Shown: positions 12,820-24,510, counted from the first letter of the stretch. The stretch is DNA of 64,000 bases from Ooceraea biroi (GCF_003672135.1 NC_039512.1:16446874-16510873), one strand, 5' to 3'. A program made the numbers and translations. The notes: generated by a model from the letters alone, not told the origin.

Positions 12820-12891
12820 ATGGCACTGTCCATGTCGCACAAATTTTGTGTTGATTTGTGTTCAAAATATTTTTTTTGTGATTATTATTGA
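12820..12891 (+). promoter_or_regulatory. Possible upstream ORF in the SAM50 leader
   Basis: A 23-codon ATG-to-TGA frame lies about 120 bases before the SAM50 start, in a GC-richer stretch that looks like its 5' leader. If the leader is unspliced this ATG would be met first by scanning ribosomes. The transcription start is unknown, so this is tentative. Confidence 0.3.
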
Positions 12892-13010
12892 AATTGTCAA
12901 TTACTTCTCTGCATTTTACCGGTGCAGAAACTTCGTAATATCGTTTTTTTGGCATGAAATCTTAACACGACACTCACACAAGAGAAAGAGAAGAATTCAC
13001 ATCACATAAT

Positions 13011-16000
13011 ATGGGTATCGCTCATGTGAAGGTATTTATTATTAGATGTTACGGCATAACCTAAAACTCACGCTTGCGGTTTTAGAAATGAGTAATTCCT
13101 AATAATATACCGACACAGAAATCTTAATTTTTTATCCACATTTTTACGGATGAATATTGCTGCGTATCCTTAAGCGTGCAATTTCCATGATTCGCCTGTC
13201 ATGAATCCCAGAAATGTATCTTTAATGTGCCCTAAATAAGTGATTATTTCTTTTTTTTTCCTTTAGAAGTCTAAACCTTCAAGTTTAGATCGGACGTCCA
13301 AGGAGGATATACCTGCCAGTAAATTCAATAAATCACAAATGGGTGTAAGTAATCTTGTATGTTGTATAGTTTATATGTATAAATTTAATTATTAATATAA
13401 TTCGGTTAAATCTCATCTCTTTGTGATATTTCATGTCAGTCATCAGAAATACGTTGAAATCTGATCTGTTTCTTCTAGTTAACATATTTTGATAAAACAT
13501 CACAATCACGTAAAGAAGAAGAGTATGCCCAGAAGAAAACCATTGATTTGCAGGCAATAAAAGTATGTCACCAAAAATTATTACAATTATGTATTTCGTT
13601 ACATAAGGATTGTTGAAAACTTCTTCTTCTTGTGACAGGCACGAGTCGACAAGATACATGTGGACGGACTCATACGAACGAAAGACGATATAATCAAGTC
13701 GCAAGTGACGGACTTGTTTAAAGCGAAAAATTTTGAAGATGTTATTATATCTGCCTACAAAGTACGGGAGCGGCTGGACGCTCTGGAGTGCTTTAAACAC
13801 GTCGGAGTTTTCATCGACACTAGTCAAGGTTCTGAAGCCACCCCTGATGGTGTCGAAGTGGGTCTATATAATTAAACATTAATTCGACAAAGAATAAGTA
13901 ATTTTTTCAGATTTAAATGTATAACAGTTTGCATCGTAGTCTATCGCATGGCAGGTACGTGCCCGTGCGTAAAATTTATCGGATTACGTTCACTGTTACA
14001 GGTAACGTTCTCGGTACGCGAGATGAAACGCGTATCCGGCGAGATCAAGACGATGGTTGGTAACAACGAGGGATCGTTGCTTATCGGCGCAAGGATGCCA
14101 AATCTGTTTGGCAGGGCGGAGCGCCTCCGAATGGAGTATTCGTATGGTAGCAAAAGTTCGGCCAACTTCAACGTCTCCGCCACGAAACCTTTTCCACAGA
14201 GCTTATATAACGCAGTGTGAGTCGGCATGTCTATCTGTACCCGCGCGTAGCTCGTTTGCTGTATTTGGTGTATCGCGTATCGTTCGAACTTGCATTAACG
14301 ATCGCGTTATTCCAGATTAACTGCTACTGCATTCAGCACGACGCACGACTTCCCGTGGTCCGGCTTTAAGCAGAACGACAAGGGACTTCTCTTCGATGTG
14401 GAACTGAATCCAACGGATACCTCCAGACACAATATACAATACGAAGCTGCATTTAGGAATATAACGTGTTCGAAACAAGCGGCCTTCCGCGTTCGGGAGC
14501 AGTGCGGGCCAAATTTGAAATCCGCGTTGAGATACATTTGGACGAAGGATAGAAGGGACTCCCCCATATTTCCCGTCAGTGGGAGCCTTATGCGATTAAC
14601 AACGGAGATGGCTGGACTGGGTGGCGATATAGGTTTCTTAAAGAATGAACTTAATATACAGAGTAACTGGTCGATGAATGAATATGTAGTAAGTATGTAC
14701 TAATTTCGAGTGCTCGCGTTTATGTATCTTACAATTCGTCACTTTTTCAAGTCTCCCATGTGGCTAAAATGTATTTTGTTTTGTTAACCAACAGAAATGA
14801 ATGTGAAATTAATTGCAAAACGCTTCATTTTCTCGGAATGCTCGGGAAGAAATGTGCGACAATTTAATTGATGAGAGACTTTTCTCTGTTTCCAAATAGA
14901 CATTCCAGCTGGGTCTTCAATGTGGATTATTGAATGCGATCAGTAACGACATGAAAATAAATATCGCCGATCACTTCTTTTTGGGCGGCCCGTTGAATCT
15001 CCGAGGATTCGACATGAGGGGATGCGGACCGCGTTGCGACGGAAATTCCGTCGGCGGCGAGATGTACTGGGCGGCTGCTCTTCACGTGTACACGCCACTT
15101 CCCTTCAGACCTGGCCGCGATAGTTTCGGCAATCTATTTAGGTTGCACGGTTTTATCAATGGTGGCAATCTGTCCAATTTCACCTTCACGTACAGTAAGT
15201 AAATCAATGAATTATATTATTAGGAGTGTGATTTAGTTTTGAGGGTTTTGCAACAGATGGCTGTAGTGTCAGTTTGTTCCAACAGCTGTTTCCGATAACT
15301 GTTCTTTCTTACAGTGTTGACATTATCCATGACATTTAGTAGCATTATAGCAATAGATGCAATAACAGTCGTGTTTATATCATCGTAAAAATCCGAAAGA
15401 GCATTTTCGACATGCGTTGCTTTTGTTTTTTAATCAAAAGAAAACTGTGGCTGACGGTTATAGAATTCTTGTGGAAACTCATGGTGATTCTGCCCCATCA
15501 ATTAAGACGTGTGAATACTGGTTTAGACGCTTTAAAAGTGCTGATACTGATGTGAAGGACAAAGAACGCTCGGGACAACCAAGAAAGCTTGAAAATGCAG
15601 ATTTGCAAGGATTATTGGACGAAAATCCAACACAATCCACTTCAGAACTTGCCAGAGCATTAAATGTTGATCGTACAACAGTTACCAAACATTTACATGA
15701 AATGGAAAAAATTCAGAAGGAAGGGAAATGGGTTCGACATCAATTATCGGAAAGTGCCATTGCGAACCGGTTGAACATTTGCATTTCGTTGATCGCCAGG
15801 CAAAAAAAGAAGAGTCTTGTCTCGGATTGTTACTGGGGATGAAAAGTGGATCTATTTTGATAATCCCAAACGCAGAAAATCATGGGTGGATCCAGGCCAA
15901 CAACCATCAACATCCACTCCGAGACGCAATATTCACGGTTGAAAAGTAATGCTCCGTATTTGGTGGGATAGTGTACTATGAGCTGTTAAATCCGCATGAG

Positions 16001-16717
16001 ACTGTCACGGCTGATCGTTATCGACACCAATTGTACAAGTTGAAGCAAGCATTGGACCAAAAACGACCACCAATTGCGAGTAAACGACGGAAAGTGATTC
16101 TTCTTCGTGACAACGCTCGACCTCACGTTGCGTTAGCAGTGAAACAAACACTATTAGAGCTCGAATGGCAAGTCTTACCGCACCCCGCGTATTCTCCATG
16201 CGATTATTATTTGTTCCGGTGCATGCAACACGCTTTAGAGGATACACACTTTCATAATTTGGAAGAAGTGCGAAAATTCGTCGACGAATGGATCAACTGA
16301 AAAGAAAAGTCATTTTATCGTGGTGGAATCCATCTCTTGCCAAAAAGATGGGAAAAAGGTATAGAAAACGAGGGAAAATATTTTGATTAAGGTATTCATT
16401 CATTATCATATTTAAATACATGCGTTTTTGAGCAAAAAAACCCTCAAAACTAAATCACACCCCTAATAGTTGCGGCGAGTAATATAATGGTTATTCTTAT
16501 AATCGTGATTAATCTGCATGAAACATTTTTAGACAATCTCTACAAGGAAAACATGAAGATATTCACGGAGAATGTCCGCTGCGCCGCCGGCTGGGGTCTC
16601 GCGATGAAACTGGGAAATATCGCTCGGATAGAATTGAATTTAGTTACACCACTGTTGTTCATGAGGAGCGATGTGCTCCAGCAATTTCAATTTGGTATCG
16701 GTGTACAGTATCTCTGA
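13011..16717 (+). CDS. SAMM50: SAM50 (SAMM50), outer-membrane beta-barrel assembly
   Basis: SAM50 is the central pore of the sorting and assembly machinery that folds beta-barrel proteins into the mitochondrial outer membrane. Eight exons join in frame: 13011-13031, 13267-13344, 13479-13562, 13639-13857, 14002-14216, 14316-14688, 14900-15194 and 16533-16717. The product is 489 residues against about 469 in vertebrates. A POTRA domain starts around KIHVDGLIRTKDDIIKSQV. The remainder is a 16-strand Omp85 barrel with the conserved loop NLRGFDMRGCGPRC and a C-terminal beta-signal ending QFQFGIGVQYL. The first exon holds only seven codons; this ATG was chosen because it leads in frame into the lysine-rich N-terminal extension. 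The last intron has been invaded by a mariner element, but donor and acceptor are intact. Confidence 0.95.
15223..16463 (+). mobile_element. Mariner-like transposon (1.24 kb), inactive
   Basis: Inverted ends of about 27 bases (GTGTGATTTAGTTTTGAGGG core) begin at 15223 and end at 16463, each next to a TA target duplication. Size and layout fit mariner. It sits in the last SAM50 intron, in the same orientation as the gene. The ends remain nearly identical, yet the transposase is broken, so the insertion is probably moderately old. Confidence 0.9.
15417..16390 (+). pseudogene. Broken mariner transposase
   Basis: The paired helix-turn-helix region is recognisable (SIKTCEYWFRRFKS, then SGQPRKLENADLQGLLDENP and KIQKEGKWV). 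The catalytic part follows in other frames: GDEKW-like first aspartate near 15839, DNARPH second aspartate near 16110, and YSPCDYYLF third aspartate near 16195. The frame is lost near 15800 and again near 15950, and premature stops follow. The stretch before the third aspartate lacks about four residues usually found after YSP, so even the restored spacing of the catalytic triad would be short. The protein is not functional. Confidence 0.85.
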
Positions 16718-16872
16718 GCATTTCTTATATTGCAGTAGTCTATGTGTCTTGTGTTATCTCTTGTACGGTGAATTTGACTCTATAAATGAGACTAGAGAGA
16801 TTACGTGTGTCAAGTGTTTCTGATACTTATCCGAAACGTGACAGAGGGAGAGTCCAGGTGCAAAATATTTGC

Positions 16873-16878
16873 AATAAA
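16873..16878 (+). terminator. Poly(A) signal AATAAA for SAM50
   Basis: AATAAA lies about 155 bases after the SAM50 stop codon. Confidence 0.6.
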
Positions 16879-18867
16879 GTCGAATGCTGAAGCCTATTAC
16901 TTTTTCTGGCCTTCGTGTAACCTTAACTAGGTGGAACGACGATTGTCCGAATTCTACTTCACGAAGGACGCGAAAAGTTAGTCTTTTTTAATGTAAAAAA
17001 TAAGGAACAGCAAGCCTACAAAATTAAGAATTCGTGTAATCAAATTTATATTTCGATTTCATGTAAAAGAAATTAAGTTTCATCGATATTTTTAATTCGC
17101 TTATTTTCCGAATTATTTTTTCCTTTCAAAATCAAAATTTATCGATGTAATAACGACATAATTATGTGATTGAATGTAATGTTTTCAAAAGAATATAAAA
17201 CAATTTTATTAATAATGATCGACTTATAAGACAAAGCGAGCAAACCAATATTGACATTAGCGATTTTTTAGGGCTTCATTACCATAAACTTTTCGCAACT
17301 TTTCACAAGCCTGCACGGCGTTCTTTCCTTTTCGGAAGTAATGAAGTAAAACTTGCCGAAAATGCTCGTGTTGACTCTCCATTTCCAAAACGTTATAGAA
17401 AGAATAACTGTTGATCGATTCGCGCGCTTTTTTCCTTGACTCATGAATTTATAGATGCGTTCAATACATTAAATATACAACTAAAGCCATCTATCGGAAA
17501 TAAACGCAATGACTTTTTGAACAACCCAATATATCACTCATTATGATAAAGCGATGGAAGTGGAAGTAAAAGGGAGGGGGAGAAGGAATGGCTGGAAAGT
17601 TACACGTGACCTTAAATAATGCAATCATTGCATGAAAGCGTTGAGAGTAACAAAAAAATGATGAAACGCGATGACTGAGACACGTCTCGCACTCTCTTAT
17701 CAATGCGCGTGCATTATGTTGTGTTTTGATTGCAAACAATATTTATTATCCGTGCATCTTGTACTTTGCTATTGTGTAGCCCTCTCTGGTGTAGCTTATC
17801 GATATACGACATTTCTGGGCAATATTTCGTCATAGGGATTGGTTGTTACAGGTCAGGGATCGTTATATGACGCAACATCATGTCCGAAATTAGTCAGTTA
17901 TTTTTAAAACATGCTTTCCTGATAGCTTAATGGCCACATTTTCAATTTGTTTAACTTTTTTATTAATCGTGCCTTTAATAATTTGTTTTCTCTCCTTCAA
18001 GATACACAACATTTTGTTAAATATATATAATTCATTCTCATGAGCGTTTTATTCGTCGAAACTTTAAAGAGAGCCTGTTTTCTTAAATATGACCTGAAAG
18101 TGTCTCAATCGACTTCGATTATGTGTAACGTATCATATCGATAACGCTCGGACATAGATCGAATGTATGTTTACTCTTCGGCTTACGCTTTATATCGTTA
18201 AACGCGTATAAATGCGTGCACGTGGAACCAATACTTTTTTTCAATACACATAATTATCTCACAGTGTACATTTTTCGGCTACTGTATGTTGTTAAATTTC
18301 GATGTTGCATATTGACTTGCGACACCAAAATTTCAATTCTTCGAATTAATTATTCCTACTTGGGGAACGTTTTAAAACGATCTAGACCTATACCAAGCTG
18401 AGTAATCGATCACGTGACTCTCAGCAGACTCGTACTTAGGACAGGTAAATCCGCGCTTATCAGAACACGGACAAATTTTTCGTATTTTCTAATCTTTTAT
18501 TATGAACAGCATTCTGACAGCATGCTGACCTTTTAGTATGAACAGCAGTCAAGATGAGTATAAGATAATTATCTTTGTTGGAAGGCAAACTAATCAGCGC
18601 TGAATTTTTCATAGATTACCAATTTTTATAAATTTCTTAATTTTACTACGAAAGCATACGAGCAAAGCAGGTTTGCAATGTACTCGATCGTGATTCATAA
18701 ATAAAATTCTTGAGATTCTAATTCTAATTGAGATAAGAATTCTATTAAAAAGATTTTCTGATTGCATATCTTTTTAATTGGGATATATATCGCTGTTCAG
18801 TTTATCGATATCTTTACTTGATAAAATATATACGGGGTGCTCAATAATCTAACCAATCCCTCAACCA
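16879..18867. other. Intergenic, no supported gene
   Basis: AT-rich DNA without recognised coding or repeat content. Open frames at 17491 (minus) and 18216 (plus) are short, low-complexity and unmatched to any family I know. Confidence 0.45.
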
Positions 18868-19113
18868 CCCAGTAAGCAAAATGTGTGCAATCTGCCAGCA
18901 GATTGGCAACAGATTACTGCAGAAGTTGATAGCAAATTGGCATCCGTTACGTCCGCGTTAGGATAGTGATCCGCCAGCAGAGCCTGCTAACAGACTCTGA
19001 CGGCAGATTGGCGGCGGAAACCGAGCAGGATCTGTTAACATCTGACGGCAGATTGACGGTAGAAACCGAACAGAATCTGCAGCTTTTGGCCATTCATATT
19101 CACGATATATTAA

Positions 19114-19832
19114 GGGGGGAGCCTGCTTTAGAACGTTGAAAATAAGGTATAATTTTACGAATTTTTTGGAGAAACTATACAGCGGATCATTATAAAACTT
19201 TGATGCATTTATTAGTACATGTTTAAAGATAAAAAAAATTATTTTTTTATTTGAATACATCGCCTGTAGAGGTCGTCCTGGAGGCATCTTAGTGCAGCTG
19301 GCATTGTAAATTGGTGAGCATTCTCCTGCCTCCAAATTTCATCCAAACTGAAAAATTGAAATATTTTCTCGTTATTTATGAATTCCCATCGTCGATGAAC
19401 CTTTAATATTCATAAAAACATTAAGTTAAACAATTACTTTTGCATGAAAAAGTTCAAAAACTTTGCCTAAAAATCGTACTTTTGTGTTCTAAGCTCCACC
19501 ATTTTGGCACTTTTCAACTTTTTTCTTCTCTCTTTGGTTCATCGACGATGGGAATTCATAAATAACGAGAAGATATTTCAATTTTTCAGTTTAGACGAAA
19601 TTTGGAGGCAGGAGAATGCTCACCAATTTGCAATGCCGGCGACGCGGCTGCACTAAGATTTCTCCAGGACGACCTCTACAAGCGATATATTCAAATCAAA
19701 AAATAATTTTTTTTATCTTTAAACATGTACTAATAAATGCATCAAAGTTTTATAATGATCCGCTGTATAGTTTCTCGAAAAACAATTCGTAAAATATAAC
19801 TTATTTTCAGCGTTCTAAAGCAGGCTCCCCCC
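19114..19832. mobile_element. Nested TTAA-flanked foldback element
   Basis: The element begins GGGGGGAGCCTGC and ends with its complement, with TTAA on each side (19110-19113 and 19833-19836), as in piggyBac-type insertions. Two arms of about 290 bases (to about 19402 and from about 19536) are reverse complements around a 133-base centre. No protein is encoded. The same element stands alone at 26496-27213, which confirms its boundaries. Confidence 0.85.
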
Positions 19833-20238
19833 TTAAAGCATGTGTTTACTTTTAACACACTATAAATTGTTAAAAGAACGCATTTGTTTGTTTGTTAAAT
19901 TAAAGTACATTGGGCTCGATGTGTCTTTCTGACAGTTCGTTGCATAATTCTCTCTTATTGTTAATTTATTCTAGTCTCAAGTCCGAATTTTGCTTTCGAA
20001 CTTCAGATTGCTCGTGGCGTGCGCGAACTACATGGACGTTGTCCATGGGAGCCTCCGTGCCGCAAGTGCAAAAATTTTCAGAAAAATTAATATTATCGTG
20101 CCAACGCGCGTGTATTAACTTATATAACTGTTAGGCTGAATCGTAACATCGAGTAAGAACTCGACGCGTGCACCGCATAGCGGTGCGGAGCGAAACACAT
20201 ATTCATAGCCGTGTAAATTTGAATACTGTCAAAAGCTG

Positions 20239-20440
20239 CAGATCCTGTTCGGTTTCTGCTGCCAATCTGCCGTTAGATTCCGCGCGCGCAGATCTTGCTC
20301 GGTTTCTGCTGCCAATCTGCCGTTAGATTCCGCGCGCGCAAATCTTGCTCGGTTTCTGCTGCCAATCCGACTTCGAGCCATGTTTGCAGATTCTGCTCGG
20401 TTTCTGCCGCCAATCCGTTCTTAGATCTTGTGAGCAAGCT
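20239..20440. repeat. 50-bp tandem repeats inside composite copy 1
   Basis: Units start at 20239, 20289 and 20339 with a 50-base period, then a fourth diverged unit near 20389. Each contains TCGGTTTCTGCTGCCAATC; the first two units end in CGCGCGCG. The same repeats are found in the two other composite copies. Confidence 0.8.
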
Positions 20441-20577
20441 CCGTTACATTTCTGGCACCAATTTGTCGAATTAATCGTTAACAACAACTTCTGTATCAAA
20501 TTTGTTGTCTTTTGGCTGGCAATAGTTGATAGCGGATAGTTGGCATCATCTGCTTTCGGCAGACTTGGCTATCTGGG

Positions 20578-20923
20578 CAATAACTCAATATGGAATTGAA
20601 GTAGATTGAGCTAAATGGAAAGCTCCTACTGTTTTGCGATCTTTACGATAATAGAAGAATTATTAAAAATTATTTTCGCAAATATGCATTCTTCTCTAAT
20701 AGCATTTTTATTATCGAACACTCGGTATACTCGTGCACCTCGTGCACTTGGTACGGGACCCTGTCTTTGTACCCTCTATCTCGTCTCTTGATACGTGGCT
20801 GAAGAGTGAACGCGCTGCTTAAGGACGCGCCACTGCGCAGGCGTGAGCTCTCGTCCGTTCCTTCCCCCGCCTAAAAATTTTCGCTGCACACGGCCACACG
20901 CTACGGCCATTTTACGATTGAAG
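20578..20923 (+). promoter_or_regulatory. Probable PPP1R15 promoter and leader start
   Basis: This stretch turns GC-rich from about 20750 and leads directly into the leader exon of PPP1R15. No TATA box is clear. The position is inferred from the downstream exon, not from a defined core-promoter motif. Confidence 0.4.
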
Positions 20924-21144
20924 ATGGCCGCTTGAGGATCGTGTGAAAATGCCTGCTGTAAAAATGTGCCAATTTGCGACAAAAAGCTCCAACGCTGCTG
21001 CAAGATCGATACGAAAGTTACAACATTTAAAGAGCAATTTGTTGTGCAGTAATTGCGCAGCTACGAAGAAAAATCCATCGCCGTACTGTGAACGATATCT
21101 CTCGTGTGATCGCATTTGTAACGTCTGCGAACGTTGTATTTCCC
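20924..21144 (+). promoter_or_regulatory. PPP1R15 leader exon with two upstream ORFs
   Basis: A donor at 21145 joins this exon to the acceptor before 22260. uORF1 (20924-20935) is only three codons, M-A-A, then stop. uORF2 starts at 20949 and, once spliced, stays open through 21144 and on to a TGA at 22313-22315, eight bases before the main ATG at 22324. Mammalian GADD34 and CReP mRNAs also carry two uORFs that restrict translation until eIF2 is phosphorylated. The layout here suggests the same control, by inference. The uORF2 peptide is Cys-rich, but nothing shows that it has a function. Confidence 0.6.
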
Positions 21145-21666
21145 GTAAGTATGTACTCATACGTGTACATGTGTGCGTTTGTTATGACGTGTGTACGTGC
21201 ACGTGCAATATGGTTTGGAAGTATAGGAATTCCGTATAACGCATTAATTACTCCGAACTCGCAACGCCAATTCCACGAGCACTGCATAACGCAATCTCTG
21301 TAATAAACACGAAATCCGTGTGCCACGTGAATCACGTTCATATATTCAACGTACACTAGTTCAAATTTTCAGTAGCAGATATGATCTATTGATTATTGTG
21401 ATATCCTTGCATGAAATATCATATCGATTGTTTTTGAGATTTTTATGTAGACTAAACTTCCCGATATTTGTCACACGTGATGGCTGTACACGTGTTATTT
21501 GAAATTAATAGGCGTGTGTATATTAATGTACACACTTAGGGCATGAGTTTTTCTTTACAATAAATATTTCCTGCAATTTTTTATTAATTAATTAATATGC
21601 TCCACTGGGTTTTCAAAATAAATAATTTTGCTTGCATCGCGTAATATACAATTGCAAATTCTTTAT

Positions 21667-21813
21667 TTAACCCTTAGAGGGCCGGGGTGACTCGTGTAGG
21701 AGCCAGGTTCGAACTTGGGAACTTTACGGAACCTATAGGTTGCATATATGCATAAATTTTACGTTAAAAAATTTCAAATGTCAATGGAAAAATCCTGGTC
21801 CTCTAAGTGTTAA
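21667..21813. mobile_element. 147-bp TTAA-flanked MITE in PPP1R15 intron
   Basis: TTAACCCTTAGAGGGCC at the left is matched by the complement of CCTGGTCCTCTAAGTGTTAA at the right. TTAA ends with an inner CCCTTAG or CACTTAG resemble piggyBac-type termini. It is non-coding. Confidence 0.65.
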
Positions 21814-21827
21814 AAAATGGTACACCA

Positions 21828-21958
21828 TTTAAGGTATGTTCGGGGAGCACGCTATTAGTGCTATCAGCGTCAGGTTATCTTTGTTACTCATTCAATATAG
21901 AACAAAGACGGACTGATGCTAACAGCGCGAAAATACGCTCCCCGAACACACCCTTAAA
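21828..21958. mobile_element. 131-bp MITE, GTTCGGGGAGC ends
   Basis: TTTAAGGTATGTTCGGGGAGC at the left pairs with GCTCCCCGAACACACCCTTAAA at the right. The interior also pairs partly (GCTATCAGCGTCAG with CTGATGCTAACAGC). It is non-coding and lies only 15 bases from the preceding MITE. Confidence 0.65.
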
Positions 21959-22323
21959 TTGCAATTATAAAAAAGAAAAAGAATTTCTATTGCAATAAAT
22001 TCTCTAAAAAAGTTTCTGAAAATTGGCAAGAAACAAGTTATGAGATATTTTTTAAAGTTAGAGAATCCAATCAAAGGGTATTTTCTGTAGTTTTTGTGAC
22101 AAAATTGTTACTTAAAAATGTATGAATATTCTAATTAATATAGACTCTTATAATTTTTAAAATAAATTAAAAAAGATTCATTACGTTCCATGTTGTTTTA
22201 GTATTTTAATTTTCTAAATTATAAATAAATCCAATGTAATAAGCATCTATATTTTTCAGCACACAGAGGCTTTACAAGAACACACAGAAGTAGCGGTGAC
22301 ATACCGATTTGTTGAATTGGAAT

Positions 22324-24510
22324 ATGCCAGGTGTTCCTTTGCATCTTGGACTATTATCCCTAGATTTATCTAGTGAATTTGCCTCGTGTTCATCAGCATC
22401 CCCTTCCTGTGAATCTAACGTACATCCAGCAAAGCACACGGAGACGCCGTCCAAAGTCGCAATGGAAAATATATATTCGACGAACCACGTCCTACGTGGA
22501 GAGGGCAATGAAGAATCACCTGTGAAGTGTGAAAAGAAGAATAATTTTATTCAAACTGTTTGGAATAAACTAGCAAGGAAATCAGCCATGATATTCAAAA
22601 TGGATAGTGCACTATCTGTCACGGTTGTTAATAACGATATAATAGACACCAATTTCTTCGAACATTCAGCAGAGCACAAAAAGCAACCCATTGACGAACC
22701 ATATAATTTTGAGATACAGGAGAAAAAATCTTTAGACATCAAACAAATTCCGCAGCACACTTGTTTCGAAGATCTGAAACCCGTTGATACGTTCAAGCCT
22801 TTCATAATGGATCATGAGAAGTTCTGGCTTTATTATGATGATACTAATGAGGATTACATGACATGGACTAATGAGCACCAGACTGTGAAAGACTCGGCAG
22901 AGGATATGGGCTTTAGCGATACCTGCAAGGACAGCGATGCGATGGAATCTCATATATCGTGTAACCGTGAAGCGGTAGAATCAACTAATCTCTGCCCTAT
23001 GGATGTTGATTTAGAAGAATCTGTAGAGAGTTGCGAGGAGAAGTTAGGAGAGGAGAAAACTGTTCCTCCTAACATTAACATCAACGAGGACGCGTCTGTA
23101 AGCGCCGAGTCTTTTTGTATAGTTTCTAAATCGGACGTTCTCCCACAGCTCGCAGAGGATCCCATTAAAGAAATTCCCATATCGACGCGCTTGTCCGATA
23201 TGTGCCAGAAGGTATGGAAAGACGTGACTGATCCATTTTCCTACGGACCGACATGCGTGGAGGACATGTCGGAGGTAGCTGCGAAGCGCTTGAAGCAACA
23301 TCACTGGAAAAAGAGCACCAACGCCGTCGCGACCGGCAAAGGTCGCGGTAGGGCGAAGTCTCAGCTCAGACGTTCCGGTGTAAGTCAGACCAGTCATCGC
23401 AAGCAGCCTAGGGACAATTTCGATATAGACATTGAAGATGATTACGAGGCTTGGCAGAACGTCGAAGCTTATCACGCAATAGAAGATAATCATTCCTTAA
23501 GCAGTGAGCCTGGTTACTTCGATGACGCACATGGCTACGATGTTACAGATGATGCTCAACCTATCGGACAGACGGTCAGTCCTGCAACATTTAATTCCTC
23601 CGATATACTGTCTATGAAAGACAAATCACCGACGAAGAAAGAGACGTGGCAAGGAGCAGCGGAGTCTCCTATTCAACGTTACGTACTTGATTCCTCGATT
23701 GCGATCGACGAAGATTATAAAAGCGAAAAATGTGCGCAAGGCGTCCCGCATAGAGATTCCCTCCGGTCGCGGCTGCTGTCGGAGAGTTCGGTCGATTCGG
23801 AAGATAGTTTCTGCATACTCTTCGATGCCGAGTCAGAAGCGGAAAATACGATTGACATTGACTGCGATGAGACGAATTCTAGCGACCAAGACAGCGAGGA
23901 TGATTCAATGGACACGATCAACGAGGACGATCAATCCATTGAAGAATTAATGGAAGCGAGAAAGGTATTTGACAATTCTTAATATTTGTTGATTATCTTG
24001 AGTTATATCATTCACAATATTTTTTATAGTAATTATATTATTACAAATATAAATTATAAAAATCTATGTTATTTTCTTGTATTTAATGTAATAGTATTTT
24101 CTTCTATTCTCTTTTTGTTAATGTTATATTCTAAAGTAATTGACATAGTTATTGAGAATTAGTTTCTTTTTAAATTGATGCAACTGTGCGTATAAAAAGC
24201 TGACATTATATACGCGCGCATATGTATGCGTGTGCGTGACCAACTTATGATTTTGATAAACACAGTGAATGTAATAGAAAATTTTATAATCTCATTTCAG
24301 GTAAAATTTAATCCGACTCCAATTGTACACGTCATGATAAAATGGAATTATGCCTACCGAGCAGCTCGAAAAGGTCCATGGGAAGAAATGGCACGAGATA
24401 ATGAGAGATTTCGAGGACGCATAAACTCTATAGCGGCCGTTCTTAATCCAATTTTAACAAATCAACATCGCTTACAAATTTGGCAAGAACGATTCGCTAT
24501 TCAGGAATAA
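22324..24510 (+). CDS. PPP1R15: PPP1R15-type eIF2-alpha phosphatase regulatory subunit
   Basis: PPP1R15 proteins recruit protein phosphatase 1 to dephosphorylate eIF2-alpha and end the integrated stress response. Two coding exons, 22324-23964 and 24301-24510, encode 616 residues. The first roughly 545 are acidic, Ser-rich and low in predicted structure, as is normal for the family outside its core. The conserved C-terminal core is KVKFNPTPIVHVM, then WNYAYRAARKGPWEEMARD and a helical FRGRI segment. KVKF is the RVxF motif that docks PP1, and the RAARKGPWE segment contacts the actin-bound holoenzyme in studied homologues. The intron falls exactly within the docking motif, after its lysine. The start is the first ATG after the uORF2 stop and has A at -2/-3. 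A CUG-like alternative upstream was not favoured. Divergent N-terminus prevents telling GADD34-like from CReP-like; insects usually have a single gene. Confidence 0.9.

Larger units (their letters stand above)
18868..20577. mobile_element. Composite 1.7-kb element, copy 1
   Basis: The ends read CCCAGTAAGC and, in reverse complement, CCCAGATAGC, flanked by CA on both sides. The subterminal regions contain repeats of a CTCGGTTTCTGC-CGCCAATCTGCCG word, arranged in opposite orientation at the two ends. A separate foldback element is nested at 19114-19832. No transposase is encoded; open frames within it are shadows. Copies 2 (32515-34222) and 3 (38959-40668) lie in the opposite orientation and are almost identical. 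Foldback elements with repeat-rich ends are the closest known architecture, but I cannot assign a superfamily. Confidence 0.8.

Noticed and set aside
18958..19335. 125-codon frame, also at 33755 and 39745
   Set aside because: It lies wholly within the foldback arms of the composite element and repeats wherever the element does; it crosses element boundaries, so it is not a gene.
20345..20539. 64-codon frame repeated at 32553 and 38997
   Set aside because: Derived from the 50-bp repeats of the composite element; no coding bias independent of the repeats.
21700..21730. GGTTCGAAC, resembling a tRNA T-loop
   Set aside because: No matching acceptor, D- or anticodon stems around it, and it sits within a MITE.
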